From assembly GCA_048268005.1 (NCBI GenBank), contig JBLWWJ010000002.1, positions 248,001 to 312,000 of the forward strand: DNA of 64,000 nucleotides, read 5' to 3'. This document shows positions 16,431 to 25,050 of the stretch, one piece after another (position 1 is the first letter of the stretch; each line of letters opens with the position of its first letter). This DNA comes from Ancylomarina sp048268005. GTDB taxonomy: Bacteria > Bacteroidota > Bacteroidia > Bacteroidales > Marinifilaceae. The translations under genes and the position numbers were made by a program. The notes beneath the pieces are model-generated. The model worked only from the letters and a program-made list of their open reading frames with translations, was not told the origin of the DNA and did no database searches.

Positions 16431-16512
16431 CGCTTCGACTTCGCTTAATAAGCTAGCTGCAGGCATTAATTATTCCTGCAAATTTCGCTGATTGGCGCAG
16501 ATGTTTTAATTT

Positions 16513-16536
16513 TCACATCATCACATCATCACATCA
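16513..16536 (+). repeat. Octanucleotide tandem repeat, three copies of TCACATCA
   Basis: Three perfect head-to-tail copies (16513-16520, 16521-16528, 16529-16536), ending five bases before the ATG at 16542. The unit differs by only its last base from the TCACATCC repeat at 57,011. Copy-number change would alter the 5' untranslated region of the next gene. Confidence 0.9.
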
Positions 16537-16541
16537 TTTTT

Positions 16542-16877
16542 ATGTCTTCTTTTTCGACTTATAAGCTGATCTATTTTATCGGATTGGCTTTAATTTTTAT
16601 TGGGGGTTACCGCCTGTATAACCAGCTTTCATACGGTAATATTATTATTTCAGTTGGCTTACTGACTTATGCATTTGTTCAGTTGTATTTGCTTATAAAG
16701 CAAGGTATCCGTAATTGGGGTTTGTTTGAGTATACCAAAACTACGGTTAATGTATTGTTTATATCATCGGTTATGTTGCTTATGGGATTTGAATCTAAAG
16801 TTTGGTTTTATCCATTGGTGCTAGGCATGTTGCTTGACTTTTTTGCCAATATATTCAGGCGAGTGAATCGCTCCTAA
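16542..16877 (+). CDS. Small integral membrane protein of unknown function
   Basis: A 111-residue protein I do not recognise. It begins MSSFSTYKLIYFIGLALIF and has four predicted membrane segments (about residues 7-22, 32-52, 67-83, 88-103) joined by short loops with few charges, and ends in a basic RRVNRS tail. There is no catalytic motif. The start codon lies directly after an octanucleotide tandem repeat, and a terminator follows the stop, so it seems to be its own unit. The alternating hydrophobic pattern and neighbour-like base composition support a real gene. Confidence 0.7.
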   Translation: MSSFSTYKLIYFIGLALIFIGGYRLYNQLSYGNIIISVGLLTYAFVQLYLLIKQGIRNWGLFEYTKTTVNVLFISSVMLLMGFESKVWFYPLVLGMLLDFFANIFRRVNRS

Positions 16878-16891
16878 TTCAAGATAGTTTG

Positions 16892-16918
16892 AGTATCAGT
16901 TTTCTGATACTTTTTTTT
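16892..16918 (+). terminator. Terminator after the small membrane protein gene
   Basis: AGTATCAG (16892-16899) and CTGATACT (16904-16911) pair across a TTTT loop, and the right arm continues into a run of eight T. It is 15 bases downstream of the stop. Confidence 0.85.
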
Positions 16919-16977
16919 GCTTTAAACTCGAGGCTTATAGCTTTTATATAAAGGGTGGGAACTCTGAAAATATTTAA

Positions 16978-16985
16978 TATTTTTG
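16978..16985 (+). promoter_or_regulatory. Possible -7 box of hisS
   Basis: TATTTTTG matches TANNTTTG about 140 bases before the hisS start. No good TTG is seen 19-21 bases upstream, so support is partial. Confidence 0.35.
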
Positions 16986-17124
16986 TATCACAATTTGAAG
17001 ATGAGATTTATTACTTGATTCATTTAAAAGAGTGATATAAAGTTGATTGTGGCGTTGAAAAGATGTTGGAATCGAAAATCTTATTTCGAAGGAATAATCA
17101 AATTAATCAATTAAAAGAAAAGAA

Positions 17125-18486
17125 ATGGCTCAAAAACCGTCAATTCCTAAGGGAACGAGAGATTTCTCACCTGTTGAAATGGTGAAACGAAACTATATAT
17201 TCGATACCATTAAAGAGGTGTTTCAACTCTATGGTTTTATGCCCATCGAAACACCATCGATGGAAAATTTGTCAACCCTAATGGGTAAGTATGGCGAAGA
17301 GGGAGATAAGTTGTTGTTTAAGGTTTTGAATTCAGGTGATTACATGTCAAAGGTAAGACCTGAAGTATTGGAGTCTCGTAACTCAACAAAATTGACCACT
17401 AAGATTAGTGATAAAGGTTTGCGTTATGACTTAACTGTGCCTTTTGCTCGCTACGTTGTGCAGCATCGTAACGATATTTCTTTCCCTTTTAAGCGTTACC
17501 AGATTCAGCCGGTTTGGAGAGCCGATCGTCCACAAAAAGGACGTTACCGTGAGTTCTATCAGTGCGATGTTGATGTGGTTGGTAGCAATTCTCTATTGAA
17601 TGAGGTTGAGTTAATTCAAATTGTAGATGAAGTGTACAAGCGTTTAAAACTAAATGTACTTGTAAAACTCAATAATCGTAAGATTCTAGCTGGTATTGCC
17701 GAGATAATTGGTGAGGCAGATAGAATTATCGATATCACAGTAGCCATTGACAAGCTGGATAAAATTGGCTTGGATAATGTGAATAAGGAAATGTTTGAGA
17801 AAGGCATCCCACAGGATGCAATTGATACCTTACAACCTATTATTCTATTATCGGGTACCAATACGGAGAAACTTGCTAAACTGAAAGAGATTCTGTCTGC
17901 TTCGGAAGTGGGAATGAAAGGTATTGAGGAATTGGAAACCGTTTTCAACTACCTTACAGATCTTGATATAACAACTGAGGTTGAATTAGATTTAACTCTA
18001 GCTCGTGGTTTGAACTACTATACGGGTGCTATTTTCGAAGTGAAGTCGAAAGATATGGAATTTGGAAGTATTACAGGTGGTGGTCGTTACGATGACCTAA
18101 CAGGTATTTTCGGATTAAAGGATGTTTCGGGAGTGGGTATCTCATTTGGAGCCGATCGTATTTACGATGTATTGGAACAAATGGAGCGTTTCCCTGCTGA
18201 AACCGTGAATACGACTAAAGTTATGTTTGTCAACTTTGGTGAGAAGGAAGAAAAATATTGTTTGCCAATTCTAGCAAAATTGAGAGCCAATGGTGTAAAA
18301 TCTGAGATTTTTCCGGGTTCTGCTAAAATGAAAAAGCAAATGAATTATGCTAACGATAAGCATATCCCTTTTGTAATTATGGTGGGTGAAACAGAAATGG
18401 AAGAAGGTTTATTGAGCTTAAAAGACATGGAAACAGGGGAACAAATTAAGTTATCTGTTGATGCTCTAATTGAAAAATTAGCTTAG
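17125..18486 (+). CDS. hisS: Histidine-tRNA ligase
   Basis: A class II synthetase of 453 residues that charges tRNA-His with histidine. Motifs visible are KGTRDFSPVEM (residues 9-19), motif 2 with WRADRPQKGRYREFYQCDVD near residues 132-151, the histidine signatures LARGLNYYTGAIFEV near 292-306 and GGGRYDDL, and motif 3 GVGISFGADRIYDVL near 333-347. An anticodon-binding domain occupies about 360-453. A hutH-like gene follows 263 bases later on the same strand, with no clear terminator between them. Confidence 0.97.
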   Translation: MAQKPSIPKGTRDFSPVEMVKRNYIFDTIKEVFQLYGFMPIETPSMENLSTLMGKYGEEGDKLLFKVLNSGDYMSKVRPEVLESRNSTKLTTKISDKGLRYDLTVPFARYVVQHRNDISFPFKRYQIQPVWRADRPQKGRYREFYQCDVDVVGSNSLLNEVELIQIVDEVYKRLKLNVLVKLNNRKILAGIAEIIGEADRIIDITVAIDKLDKIGLDNVNKEMFEKGIPQDAIDTLQPIILLSGTNTEKLAKLKEILSASEVGMKGIEELETVFNYLTDLDITTEVELDLTLARGLNYYTGAIFEVKSKDMEFGSITGGGRYDDLTGIFGLKDVSGVGISFGADRIYDVLEQMERFPAETVNTTKVMFVNFGEKEEKYCLPILAKLRANGVKSEIFPGSAKMKKQMNYANDKHIPFVIMVGETEMEEGLLSLKDMETGEQIKLSVDALIEKLA

Positions 18487-18645
18487 ATTGCGCTTTCAAA
18501 ATTGATAAGATATAGGACATGCCTTTAGGGTGTGAAAAAAATATTTAGAATTGAATGATATTTAAAGTATTACAAGATAGAGCAGCCGAGAGTATTGGCG
18601 GTGACATTCGTTGCCCTTGAGTTCTGGTGCTTTCTAGATTCGGTG

Positions 18646-18661
18646 ATGAGATGCATCTCAT
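18646..18661. promoter_or_regulatory. 16-bp perfect palindrome upstream of hutH
   Basis: ATGAGATGCATCTCAT is a perfect palindrome about 90 bases before the hutH ATG. A second inverted repeat, TGTATTAA (18688-18695) / TTAATACA (18717-18724), lies between it and the gene. Such symmetry fits a dimeric operator. The 18,570-18,665 stretch is visibly richer in G and C than its surroundings, which could instead mean a structured RNA. No regulator is identified. Confidence 0.4.
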
Positions 18662-18749
18662 TAGTGTTATCTGCTGGATTGGTACGATGTATTAATTCAT
18701 TGCTTTTGAAATACATTTAATACAAAAAATACTAAATAAAATACACAAC

Positions 18750-20249
18750 ATGTCTAACACACATTTTATTAGCCCGGAGAAATTAACTTTCTCTAAAATT
18801 GAAGAAATTCTTGAAAAAGGATACAAGCTTGAACTATCAGAAGAGTCAACAAAATTGATTCTTGACTGTAAAGCTTATCTTGATGATACAATTGCAAAGG
18901 CTGAGAAGCCAATTTATGGTATTACTACTGGGTTCGGATCTCTTTGTAAGATTTCTATTCCTGAAGAAGATCTGTCTCAGCTTCAGTCTAACCTTGTAAT
19001 GTCTCATGCTTGTAGCTTGGGTAACGTTATTCCTGAGGATGTGATTCGTTTGATGCTTTTACTTAAGGCACACGCTTTATCAATGGGGAAATCAGGTGTT
19101 CAACTTGAAACTGTTCAACGTATCATCGATATGTATAACAGCGATGTTCTTCCTGTAGTTCGTCACTTAGGTTCATTAGGTGCATCAGGTGATTTAGCTC
19201 CTTTAGCTAACCTTTTCTTACCATTATTTGGTGAAGGTGAAGTAATTTATGAAGATGAGATTCGTCCTTCTGATGAGATCTTGAAAATGTTCGGATGGGA
19301 GCCTATCAAATTAGGTGCTAAAGAAGGTTTAGCTCTATTGAATGGGACTCAGTTTATGAGTGCTCATGCAGTTTATGCATTGCTTAAGGCATTTAAATTG
19401 GTGAAATATTCTGATATTATCGGTGCTATTTCATTAGAAGGTTACGATGGAAGAATTGATCCTTTCTTGGCTCCAATTCACGATGCTCGTCCACACAATG
19501 GGCAAATTGAAACGGCTCGTAACATTCGCACTCTTCTTGAAGGGAGTGAGTTTATCGCTAATGAGAAGAAGAATGTTCAGGATCCTTATTCATTCCGTTG
19601 TATGCCTCAGGTTCATGGTGCGTCAAAAGATGCAATTAACTATGTATCTAGTGTTGTAGAAACAGAAATTAACTCAGTTACTGATAACCCAACGATTTTC
19701 ATCGAAGAAGATATGATTTTGTCTGGTGGTAACTTCCACGGACAGCCATTGGCTCTTGTTCTTGACTTTATGTGTATTGCTTTAGCTGAGCTAGGTAGTA
19801 TTTCGGAGCGTAGAACTTACCGTTTAATTTCAGGTGATAGAGATCTTCCTGAGTTCTTGATTTCTGATTCAGGATTGAATTCAGGTTTCATGATTCCTCA
19901 GTATGCAGCAGCTTCTATCGTGAGTCAGAATAAGCAATTGTGTACACCATGTTCTGTGGATTCGATTCCTTCTTCTAACGAGCAGGAAGATCACGTGAGT
20001 ATGGGTGGTAACGCAGCGACTAAATCATTATTGGTTTGTGATAATGTTGAGCGTATTTTCGCTATCGAGTTGATGAATGCAGCTCAGGCTATAGATTTAC
20101 GTCGTCCAGGTAAATCATCTCCATTCTTAGAGGCATTCCTTGGTGAATTCAGATCAGCAGTTACTTTCAACGATAAGGATAGAGTGATGTATAAGGATAT
20201 CGAAGCAGCAGTTGACTTTCTTGCAGCTGGAAAATTCGAAGAGAACTAA
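18750..20249 (+). CDS. hutH: Histidine ammonia-lyase (aromatic amino acid lyase family)
   Basis: A 499-residue lyase that should convert L-histidine to urocanate and ammonia. The self-forming MIO cofactor comes from Ala145-Ser146-Gly147 in GASGDLAPL. The catalytic Tyr lies in YGITTGFG (residues 56-63). The selectivity pair Ser85-His86 in NLVMSHACS matches histidine-specific members rather than the tyrosine or phenylalanine lyases. Usual partners (hutU, hutI, ftcD) are absent from this window; the neighbour upstream is hisS. A TonB receptor unit follows after a terminator. Confidence 0.88.
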   Translation: MSNTHFISPEKLTFSKIEEILEKGYKLELSEESTKLILDCKAYLDDTIAKAEKPIYGITTGFGSLCKISIPEEDLSQLQSNLVMSHACSLGNVIPEDVIRLMLLLKAHALSMGKSGVQLETVQRIIDMYNSDVLPVVRHLGSLGASGDLAPLANLFLPLFGEGEVIYEDEIRPSDEILKMFGWEPIKLGAKEGLALLNGTQFMSAHAVYALLKAFKLVKYSDIIGAISLEGYDGRIDPFLAPIHDARPHNGQIETARNIRTLLEGSEFIANEKKNVQDPYSFRCMPQVHGASKDAINYVSSVVETEINSVTDNPTIFIEEDMILSGGNFHGQPLALVLDFMCIALAELGSISERRTYRLISGDRDLPEFLISDSGLNSGFMIPQYAAASIVSQNKQLCTPCSVDSIPSSNEQEDHVSMGGNAATKSLLVCDNVERIFAIELMNAAQAIDLRRPGKSSPFLEAFLGEFRSAVTFNDKDRVMYKDIEAAVDFLAAGKFEEN

Positions 20250-20276
20250 ACAAAGTTTATATCAAACTATATAATG

Positions 20277-20306
20277 AAAGGCCGTCCATCAGGACGGCTT
20301 TTTTTT
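20277..20306 (+). terminator. Terminator after hutH
   Basis: GCCGTCC (20281-20287) and GGACGGC (20292-20298) form a GC-rich stem with loop ATCA. It is extended by AAAG/TTTT and followed by a long T run. Confidence 0.92.
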
Positions 20307-20390
20307 ATAAAAAAAAGTAGGGTGTTTCTATATTAATCTGTTTTTATAACTAGTGAAATGTATTATTAGAACATATTTGAGAAGCAATTT

Positions 20391-22805
20391 ATGAAGAAAA
20401 CGATTTGTTTGTGTTTATTCTTTTTACTGATTTTAGGATTAGCTGGAAATGATTTGCAGGCACAAGAAAAACAAACCCTGAGTGGTTACATTAAAGACGG
20501 ATCTAATGGGGAAGCTCTTATTGGTGCTACCGTTAGTATTCCCGATTTAATGGTAGGAACTGCAACCAATGAATATGGGTTCTACTCTTTATCATTAGCA
20601 CCTGCAAAATACAAAGTCCAGTTTAGTTTTATTGGTTATGAGCCTATTATCAGAGAAGTTACTTTGGATGAAAACACTACCTTAAATATTGAGTTACATG
20701 CCGATGGCATTAAACTGAAAGATGTTAATGTAACAGCTGCCAAAAAGGATCAGAATGTATCTTCCGTGCAAATGAGTGTTGAGCGTTTACCCGTGAGTAT
20801 TGTCAAAAAGCTTCCTCATTTTCTGGGTGAAGTTGATATTATAAAAACGCTGCAGATGTTACCAGGTGTGACTTCTGTTGGCGAAGGTAGTACTGGTTTT
20901 AATGTTCGAGGTGGAGGAACCGATCAGAATTTGATTCTTCTCGATGAAGCTCCTGTTTTTAATTCATCACATCTCTTTGGATTTTTCTCCGTTTTTAATG
21001 GTGATGCGGTTAAGGACTTCCAATTGTACAAAGGAGGCATTCCAGCTCAATATGGCGGCCGTTTGTCTTCCGTATTGGATGTACGTCAGAAAGAGGGGAA
21101 TAGTAAACGTTTTTCAGGAAATGGAGGAATTGGCATTGTAAGTAGTCGCTTAACCCTCGAAGGGCCTATTAAGAAAGATAAAACATCTTTTATGGTGTCG
21201 GGTAGACGTTCATATGCTGATCTTTTATTACGAATGAATTCCAAGATGAAGAATAACACGGTTTATTTCTATGATTTGAATGCAAAGATAAATCACAAAT
21301 TCAACGATAATAATCGTCTTTTTATATCAGGTTATTTTGGGAATGATGTGTTTAAATTTGGTAAGGAATTCGATTCTCATTGGGGAAATACAACAGGAAC
21401 CATTCGCTGGAATCATCTTTTCAACAAAAAACTTTTTTCAAATTTTACAGCAATCTATAGTAATTTCGATTATTCCATAAGTGTTCCTGAGGGGAGTTTA
21501 GGTTTTGAGTGGATTTCCAGTATTAAGAATATGAACCTTAAGGCTGATTTTTCATATTTCCCTAATCCGGATTTGAAATTGAAATTTGGTTTTGGTAGTA
21601 CTTATTACATTTTTAATCCTGGTGAATTGAAGCCTGTAAAGGGATCCATTATTGAATCTAATAAGCTGGAGAAGGGATATGGTCTCGAAACGGCGGCTTA
21701 TGCTGGTTTAGAGCAGAATATTGGTAGTCGTTTGACTTTGCAGTATGGCTTAAGGCTTTCAAACTTTACAAGTTTGGGAGAACAAACTGTGAATACTTAT
21801 AAAAGTGGCATCCCCAAAGATAAAGCAAGTGTAACGGATTCAAAGAAGTATGGTAAAAATGAGATTATAAAGAACTATTTCAATTTTGAACCCCGATTGG
21901 CAATAAAGTATGCTTTAAGCGATGTTAATTCGTTAAAAGCCAGTTATAACAGAACCTGTCAGTACCTGCATCGAATTTCTAATACAACGGCACCTACACC
22001 TCTTGATATATGGGTTCCAACCGGGAAGCACATTAAACCAGCTAAAGTTGATCAGATAGCTTTAGGCTATTTTCATAACCTGGGAAATAATATGTTTGAA
22101 ACATCTGTGGAGGCTTATTATAAGAAATTTTACGATTTGGTAGAGTATAAATATGGTGCTCATCTAATGTTGAATAATACGATCGAAACGGAGTTGCTTG
22201 ATGCGCAAGGAAGGGCCTATGGCGTTGAATTCAGTATTCGTAAAAAGGAAGGACATCTAACTGGATGGATTGCTTACACTCTTTCCAGAACAGAGAAAAA
22301 AGTAGATGGATTAATGAACAATTCGACTGGTGAGGTTTTTCCAGCAACATTGATTAATAATGGTGATTATTTTCCTGCTGATTACGATAAAACACATGAT
22401 CTGAAAGTTGTAGCTAATTACGATCTGAATAAACGATGGTCGGTTGCAACTAACTTTATTTTGATGAGTGGCCGACCAGCTACTTATCCATACGGGAAAT
22501 ATGAATTTCAGAATAACACTTACGCTCACTACATTAATCGTAATGGGGCTCGTATATCGGCTTACCATCGTCTTGATTTATCATTTACTTATAAGTGTAA
22601 AAAGAAAAAGGCAAATCAAAGCTGGCAGGGGAGTTGGAATTTTGGAATCACCAATCTTTATAGTCGACAGAATGCCTATTCTGTTTATTTTAAAGAGAGT
22701 GAAAATAATTGGGCTGGTAGCCAAAAAGGTAATGCGACCGAAGCCTGGCAATTTGCTATTATTGGCAAACCGGTTCCAACTATTACTTATAATTTTAGCT
22801 TTTAG
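20391..22805 (+). CDS. TonB-dependent outer membrane receptor with carboxypeptidase-like N-terminal domain
   Basis: An 804-residue outer membrane protein. A signal peptide (residues 1-25, ending LQAQ) is followed by a carboxypeptidase-regulatory-like beta domain (about 30-110, with ALIGATVSIPD and YGFYSLSLAPAKYKV), a plug domain (about 135-240, with FNVRGGGTDQNLILLDEAPV and GGIPAQYGGRLSSVLDV), and a barrel ending in aromatic YNFSF. It is shorter than SusC proteins and lacks a SusD partner. The next gene, 15 bases on, is a DUF4249 lipoprotein, a recurrent partner in this phylum. The substrate is unknown. Confidence 0.92.
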   Translation: MKKTICLCLFFLLILGLAGNDLQAQEKQTLSGYIKDGSNGEALIGATVSIPDLMVGTATNEYGFYSLSLAPAKYKVQFSFIGYEPIIREVTLDENTTLNIELHADGIKLKDVNVTAAKKDQNVSSVQMSVERLPVSIVKKLPHFLGEVDIIKTLQMLPGVTSVGEGSTGFNVRGGGTDQNLILLDEAPVFNSSHLFGFFSVFNGDAVKDFQLYKGGIPAQYGGRLSSVLDVRQKEGNSKRFSGNGGIGIVSSRLTLEGPIKKDKTSFMVSGRRSYADLLLRMNSKMKNNTVYFYDLNAKINHKFNDNNRLFISGYFGNDVFKFGKEFDSHWGNTTGTIRWNHLFNKKLFSNFTAIYSNFDYSISVPEGSLGFEWISSIKNMNLKADFSYFPNPDLKLKFGFGSTYYIFNPGELKPVKGSIIESNKLEKGYGLETAAYAGLEQNIGSRLTLQYGLRLSNFTSLGEQTVNTYKSGIPKDKASVTDSKKYGKNEIIKNYFNFEPRLAIKYALSDVNSLKASYNRTCQYLHRISNTTAPTPLDIWVPTGKHIKPAKVDQIALGYFHNLGNNMFETSVEAYYKKFYDLVEYKYGAHLMLNNTIETELLDAQGRAYGVEFSIRKKEGHLTGWIAYTLSRTEKKVDGLMNNSTGEVFPATLINNGDYFPADYDKTHDLKVVANYDLNKRWSVATNFILMSGRPATYPYGKYEFQNNTYAHYINRNGARISAYHRLDLSFTYKCKKKKANQSWQGSWNFGITNLYSRQNAYSVYFKESENNWAGSQKGNATEAWQFAIIGKPVPTITYNFSF

Positions 22806-22820
22806 TCATAACTAACGAAG

Positions 22821-23774
22821 ATGGAAAAAATGCATAATAAATTCTTATATATAATCTTGCTTGCTTTAATCTGCCTGGCGGGATGTGAAAAACAAATTGA
22901 ATTGAATCTTCCTTCGGTTGAATCAAAACTTGTTGTAGATGGCTGGTTTACTAGCGAACCTGGTGAAGGTCGTTCTGAACGACTTCATATTGTACGATTG
23001 ACTCAATCGATTCCTTATTTTGAAACGGAGAATTACCCTGTAGTTAAAGATGCTGTGGTTGTTTTGAAGGATAACAAAGGGAATGCTTTCTCTTTGACCT
23101 ATGCAGTACCATTGGTTTATGATCCCAATACAGGGAAAGAAGTAGCTGATGAGAAAAAGGGACGCTATGAATTAAGAAAGAATTTAGATCCAAATTCATC
23201 CTATACCTTGTATATTAAAACAATAGATGGAAAAGAGTACGAGTCAACAGCTCAGATGGTTATTGATTACCCATATGCTCCCAAAATTTTTGTTGAATAT
23301 AAAGAAGAAGATGATTTTAGTGAGGATGATGAAGGCTATTATATCAATTTTGAGCCCCAATATTCTGAAGAAGGGAACTTTTATTTCTGTTGGCAGTTAT
23401 TTAAAGTTGAATCCTATATAGATTGGAGTGATCCTGAAACACCAGTAGAGAAGAGTTATATTTATTCCTATTCTGATTTACTTTTCGGAAGCAATGTTTA
23501 TACTTCAGTAGAAGAGTCAGAGACACAGTTTGATCAAGTTGTAATGAAGGATGAAAAGTACTTTATAAAGCAACATGTTATTGCAAGGGGTGTTTATGAT
23601 TTCCTCCGTCTGGCAGAAGAACAAAGGGATAATGAGGGAACACAATTTTCTCCTCCGCCCGCTCCTTTAAGAAGCAATATCAAGCGTATTGGAGGACATA
23701 GTTTGGATGATGATGCTTTAGGTTTTTTCATTATCTCATCGGTTCAGAAAACAGAAGTAATAAGCATTAATTAA
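22821..23774 (+). CDS. DUF4249 lipoprotein, partner of the TonB receptor
   Basis: A 317-residue protein with a lipoprotein signal: hydrophobic residues 8-20 and the lipobox LAGC with Cys22. The mature start EKQIELNLPSVESKLVVDGW is typical of DUF4249, as is the VVKDAVVVLKDNKG beta segment near residue 75. No catalytic motif is seen. Fifteen bases separate it from the TonB receptor, so they form one operon; by analogy with SusCD it might cap or feed the receptor, which is inference. Confidence 0.85.
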   Translation: MEKMHNKFLYIILLALICLAGCEKQIELNLPSVESKLVVDGWFTSEPGEGRSERLHIVRLTQSIPYFETENYPVVKDAVVVLKDNKGNAFSLTYAVPLVYDPNTGKEVADEKKGRYELRKNLDPNSSYTLYIKTIDGKEYESTAQMVIDYPYAPKIFVEYKEEDDFSEDDEGYYINFEPQYSEEGNFYFCWQLFKVESYIDWSDPETPVEKSYIYSYSDLLFGSNVYTSVEESETQFDQVVMKDEKYFIKQHVIARGVYDFLRLAEEQRDNEGTQFSPPPAPLRSNIKRIGGHSLDDDALGFFIISSVQKTEVISIN

Positions 23775-23792
23775 TAGTTTGTTATATAATAG

Positions 23793-23829
23793 AAAGAGCT
23801 GCAGTCCTTATTGGATTACAGCTCTTTTT
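23793..23829. terminator. Terminator between the DUF4249 gene and cydB
   Basis: AAAGAGCTG (23793-23801) and CAGCTCTTT (23819-23827) pair, with an additional AGTCC/GGATT inner pairing. T-rich flanks on the right serve the plus-strand operon. Confidence 0.8.
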
Positions 23830-23930
23830 ATATTTTAGCATCAAGAAATATAAAGCATCAAGATAGATAGGGAATTGTCAATCATCCTATAAGCTTTTTG
23901 ACCTTTAAACTTTCAGATGTTTTGAACCTT

Positions 23931-24968
23931 CTAATAACTTGTTTCATCAATCTTTACTTTACCCCTAAAAGTTTTGTATACAAAATAGGTGTAGCCCAAA
24001 ACCAAGGGTCCACCAATGGCTACAATAATCATCATGATTTTTAATGATTTTAATGATGATGCAGCATTGTATATATCTATATTATTCTCAGGACTAATCG
24101 ATGATATCAGAAGGTTTGGATATGCTTCTAAAGCGCAAAGCACTAACATGAAACTGATACATAAAGACGAGAAAAGAAAAGCTTGCTGAAATTTCTTTTT
24201 ATGTGTTAAACGTGGAATATTGGCGATACTTAATACAACTAATACCGGTAGTATTAACGATGCAGGCATTTCCATTAGCTTGTCGCTCAGGTGAGGCTGA
24301 TAGGCCAGGGTGTATAATGATGTCAAGCCAAAAGTGATGATAAAAGCGGCCATTGCATATTTCTGTAAAAGAATTAGTCGTTCATATAGTTTTCCTTCCG
24401 TCTTCAGGAGTAAGTAGATTGCGCCATGTGACATGAATAAGCTTAAGCTAGTAAGTCCCATAAGTATTGAGTATGGGTTTAAAAAGCTAATCAAAGCATC
24501 ACCATTGTAATTATGATTGGCATCTATAGGAATTCCCATTAAGACGTTACCCAAAACCACGCCTAAAAGAAAGCCCAGCATGATACTTGAAAAACTGTAA
24601 ACAATATCCCATGTTTTTCGCCACCATTTCATTTCCTCTTTGCCACGAAATTCTATTGACACAGCACGAAAAATAATGAAAAAGAGAAAAAGCATAAATG
24701 GGGTGTACATGGCAGAAAGCAAACTTGCGTATGCAACGGGAAATCCTGCGAACAGCGCTCCTCCGCCAATTACCAGCCACACTTCGTTGCCATCCCAAAC
24801 GGGACCAACGGCATTCATTGCGATGCGGCGGCTTTGTTCCTTTCTGAAAAACAGATGCCAGGCACCTGCTCCAAAATCAAAACCGTCTAGAATGGCATAA
24901 CCGGAAAATACGCCACCTACAACTAAAAACCACCAGGTTTGATAATCTAATCCTAATAGAGTTTCCAT
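23931..24968 (-). CDS. cydB: Cytochrome bd oxidase subunit II
   Basis: CydB of 345 residues, an integral membrane partner of CydA in the high-affinity quinol oxidase that reduces oxygen to water. The N-terminal TWWFLVVGGVFSGYAILDGFDFGAG and the PVWDGNEVWLVIGGGALFAGFP segment, each within residues 10-75, are diagnostic, including the conserved Trp-Asp-Gly-Asn-Glu run. About eight hydrophobic segments follow. It lies 82 bases downstream of cydA on the same strand. No cydX-like short gene or cydCD is present in the window. Confidence 0.96.
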   Translation of the reverse strand: METLLGLDYQTWWFLVVGGVFSGYAILDGFDFGAGAWHLFFRKEQSRRIAMNAVGPVWDGNEVWLVIGGGALFAGFPVAYASLLSAMYTPFMLFLFFIIFRAVSIEFRGKEEMKWWRKTWDIVYSFSSIMLGFLLGVVLGNVLMGIPIDANHNYNGDALISFLNPYSILMGLTSLSLFMSHGAIYLLLKTEGKLYERLILLQKYAMAAFIITFGLTSLYTLAYQPHLSDKLMEMPASLILPVLVVLSIANIPRLTHKKKFQQAFLFSSLCISFMLVLCALEAYPNLLISSISPENNIDIYNAASSLKSLKIMMIIVAIGGPLVLGYTYFVYKTFRGKVKIDETSY

Positions 24969-25050
24969 ATGTTTATATTATTGCCCTGTGCAAATGAATT
25001 GAACAAGCTTGTTAGAATGATTTGTATATTTTTAAAATTGGTTTGACCTT

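Noticed and set aside
16441..16512. Insertion sequence remnant before the small membrane protein
   Set aside because: Only a short hairpin and a GCGCAGAT-like motif are visible, with no transposase fragment or target duplication.
18487..18749. tRNA gene or other known RNA in the hisS-hutH gap
   Set aside because: The GC-richer stretch does not form a cloverleaf and has no T-loop or CCA-end pattern.
20391..23774. SusC/SusD-type starch or glycan uptake pair
   Set aside because: The receptor is about 200 residues shorter than SusC, and the second gene matches DUF4249 rather than a SusD helical lipoprotein; no glycoside hydrolase is nearby.
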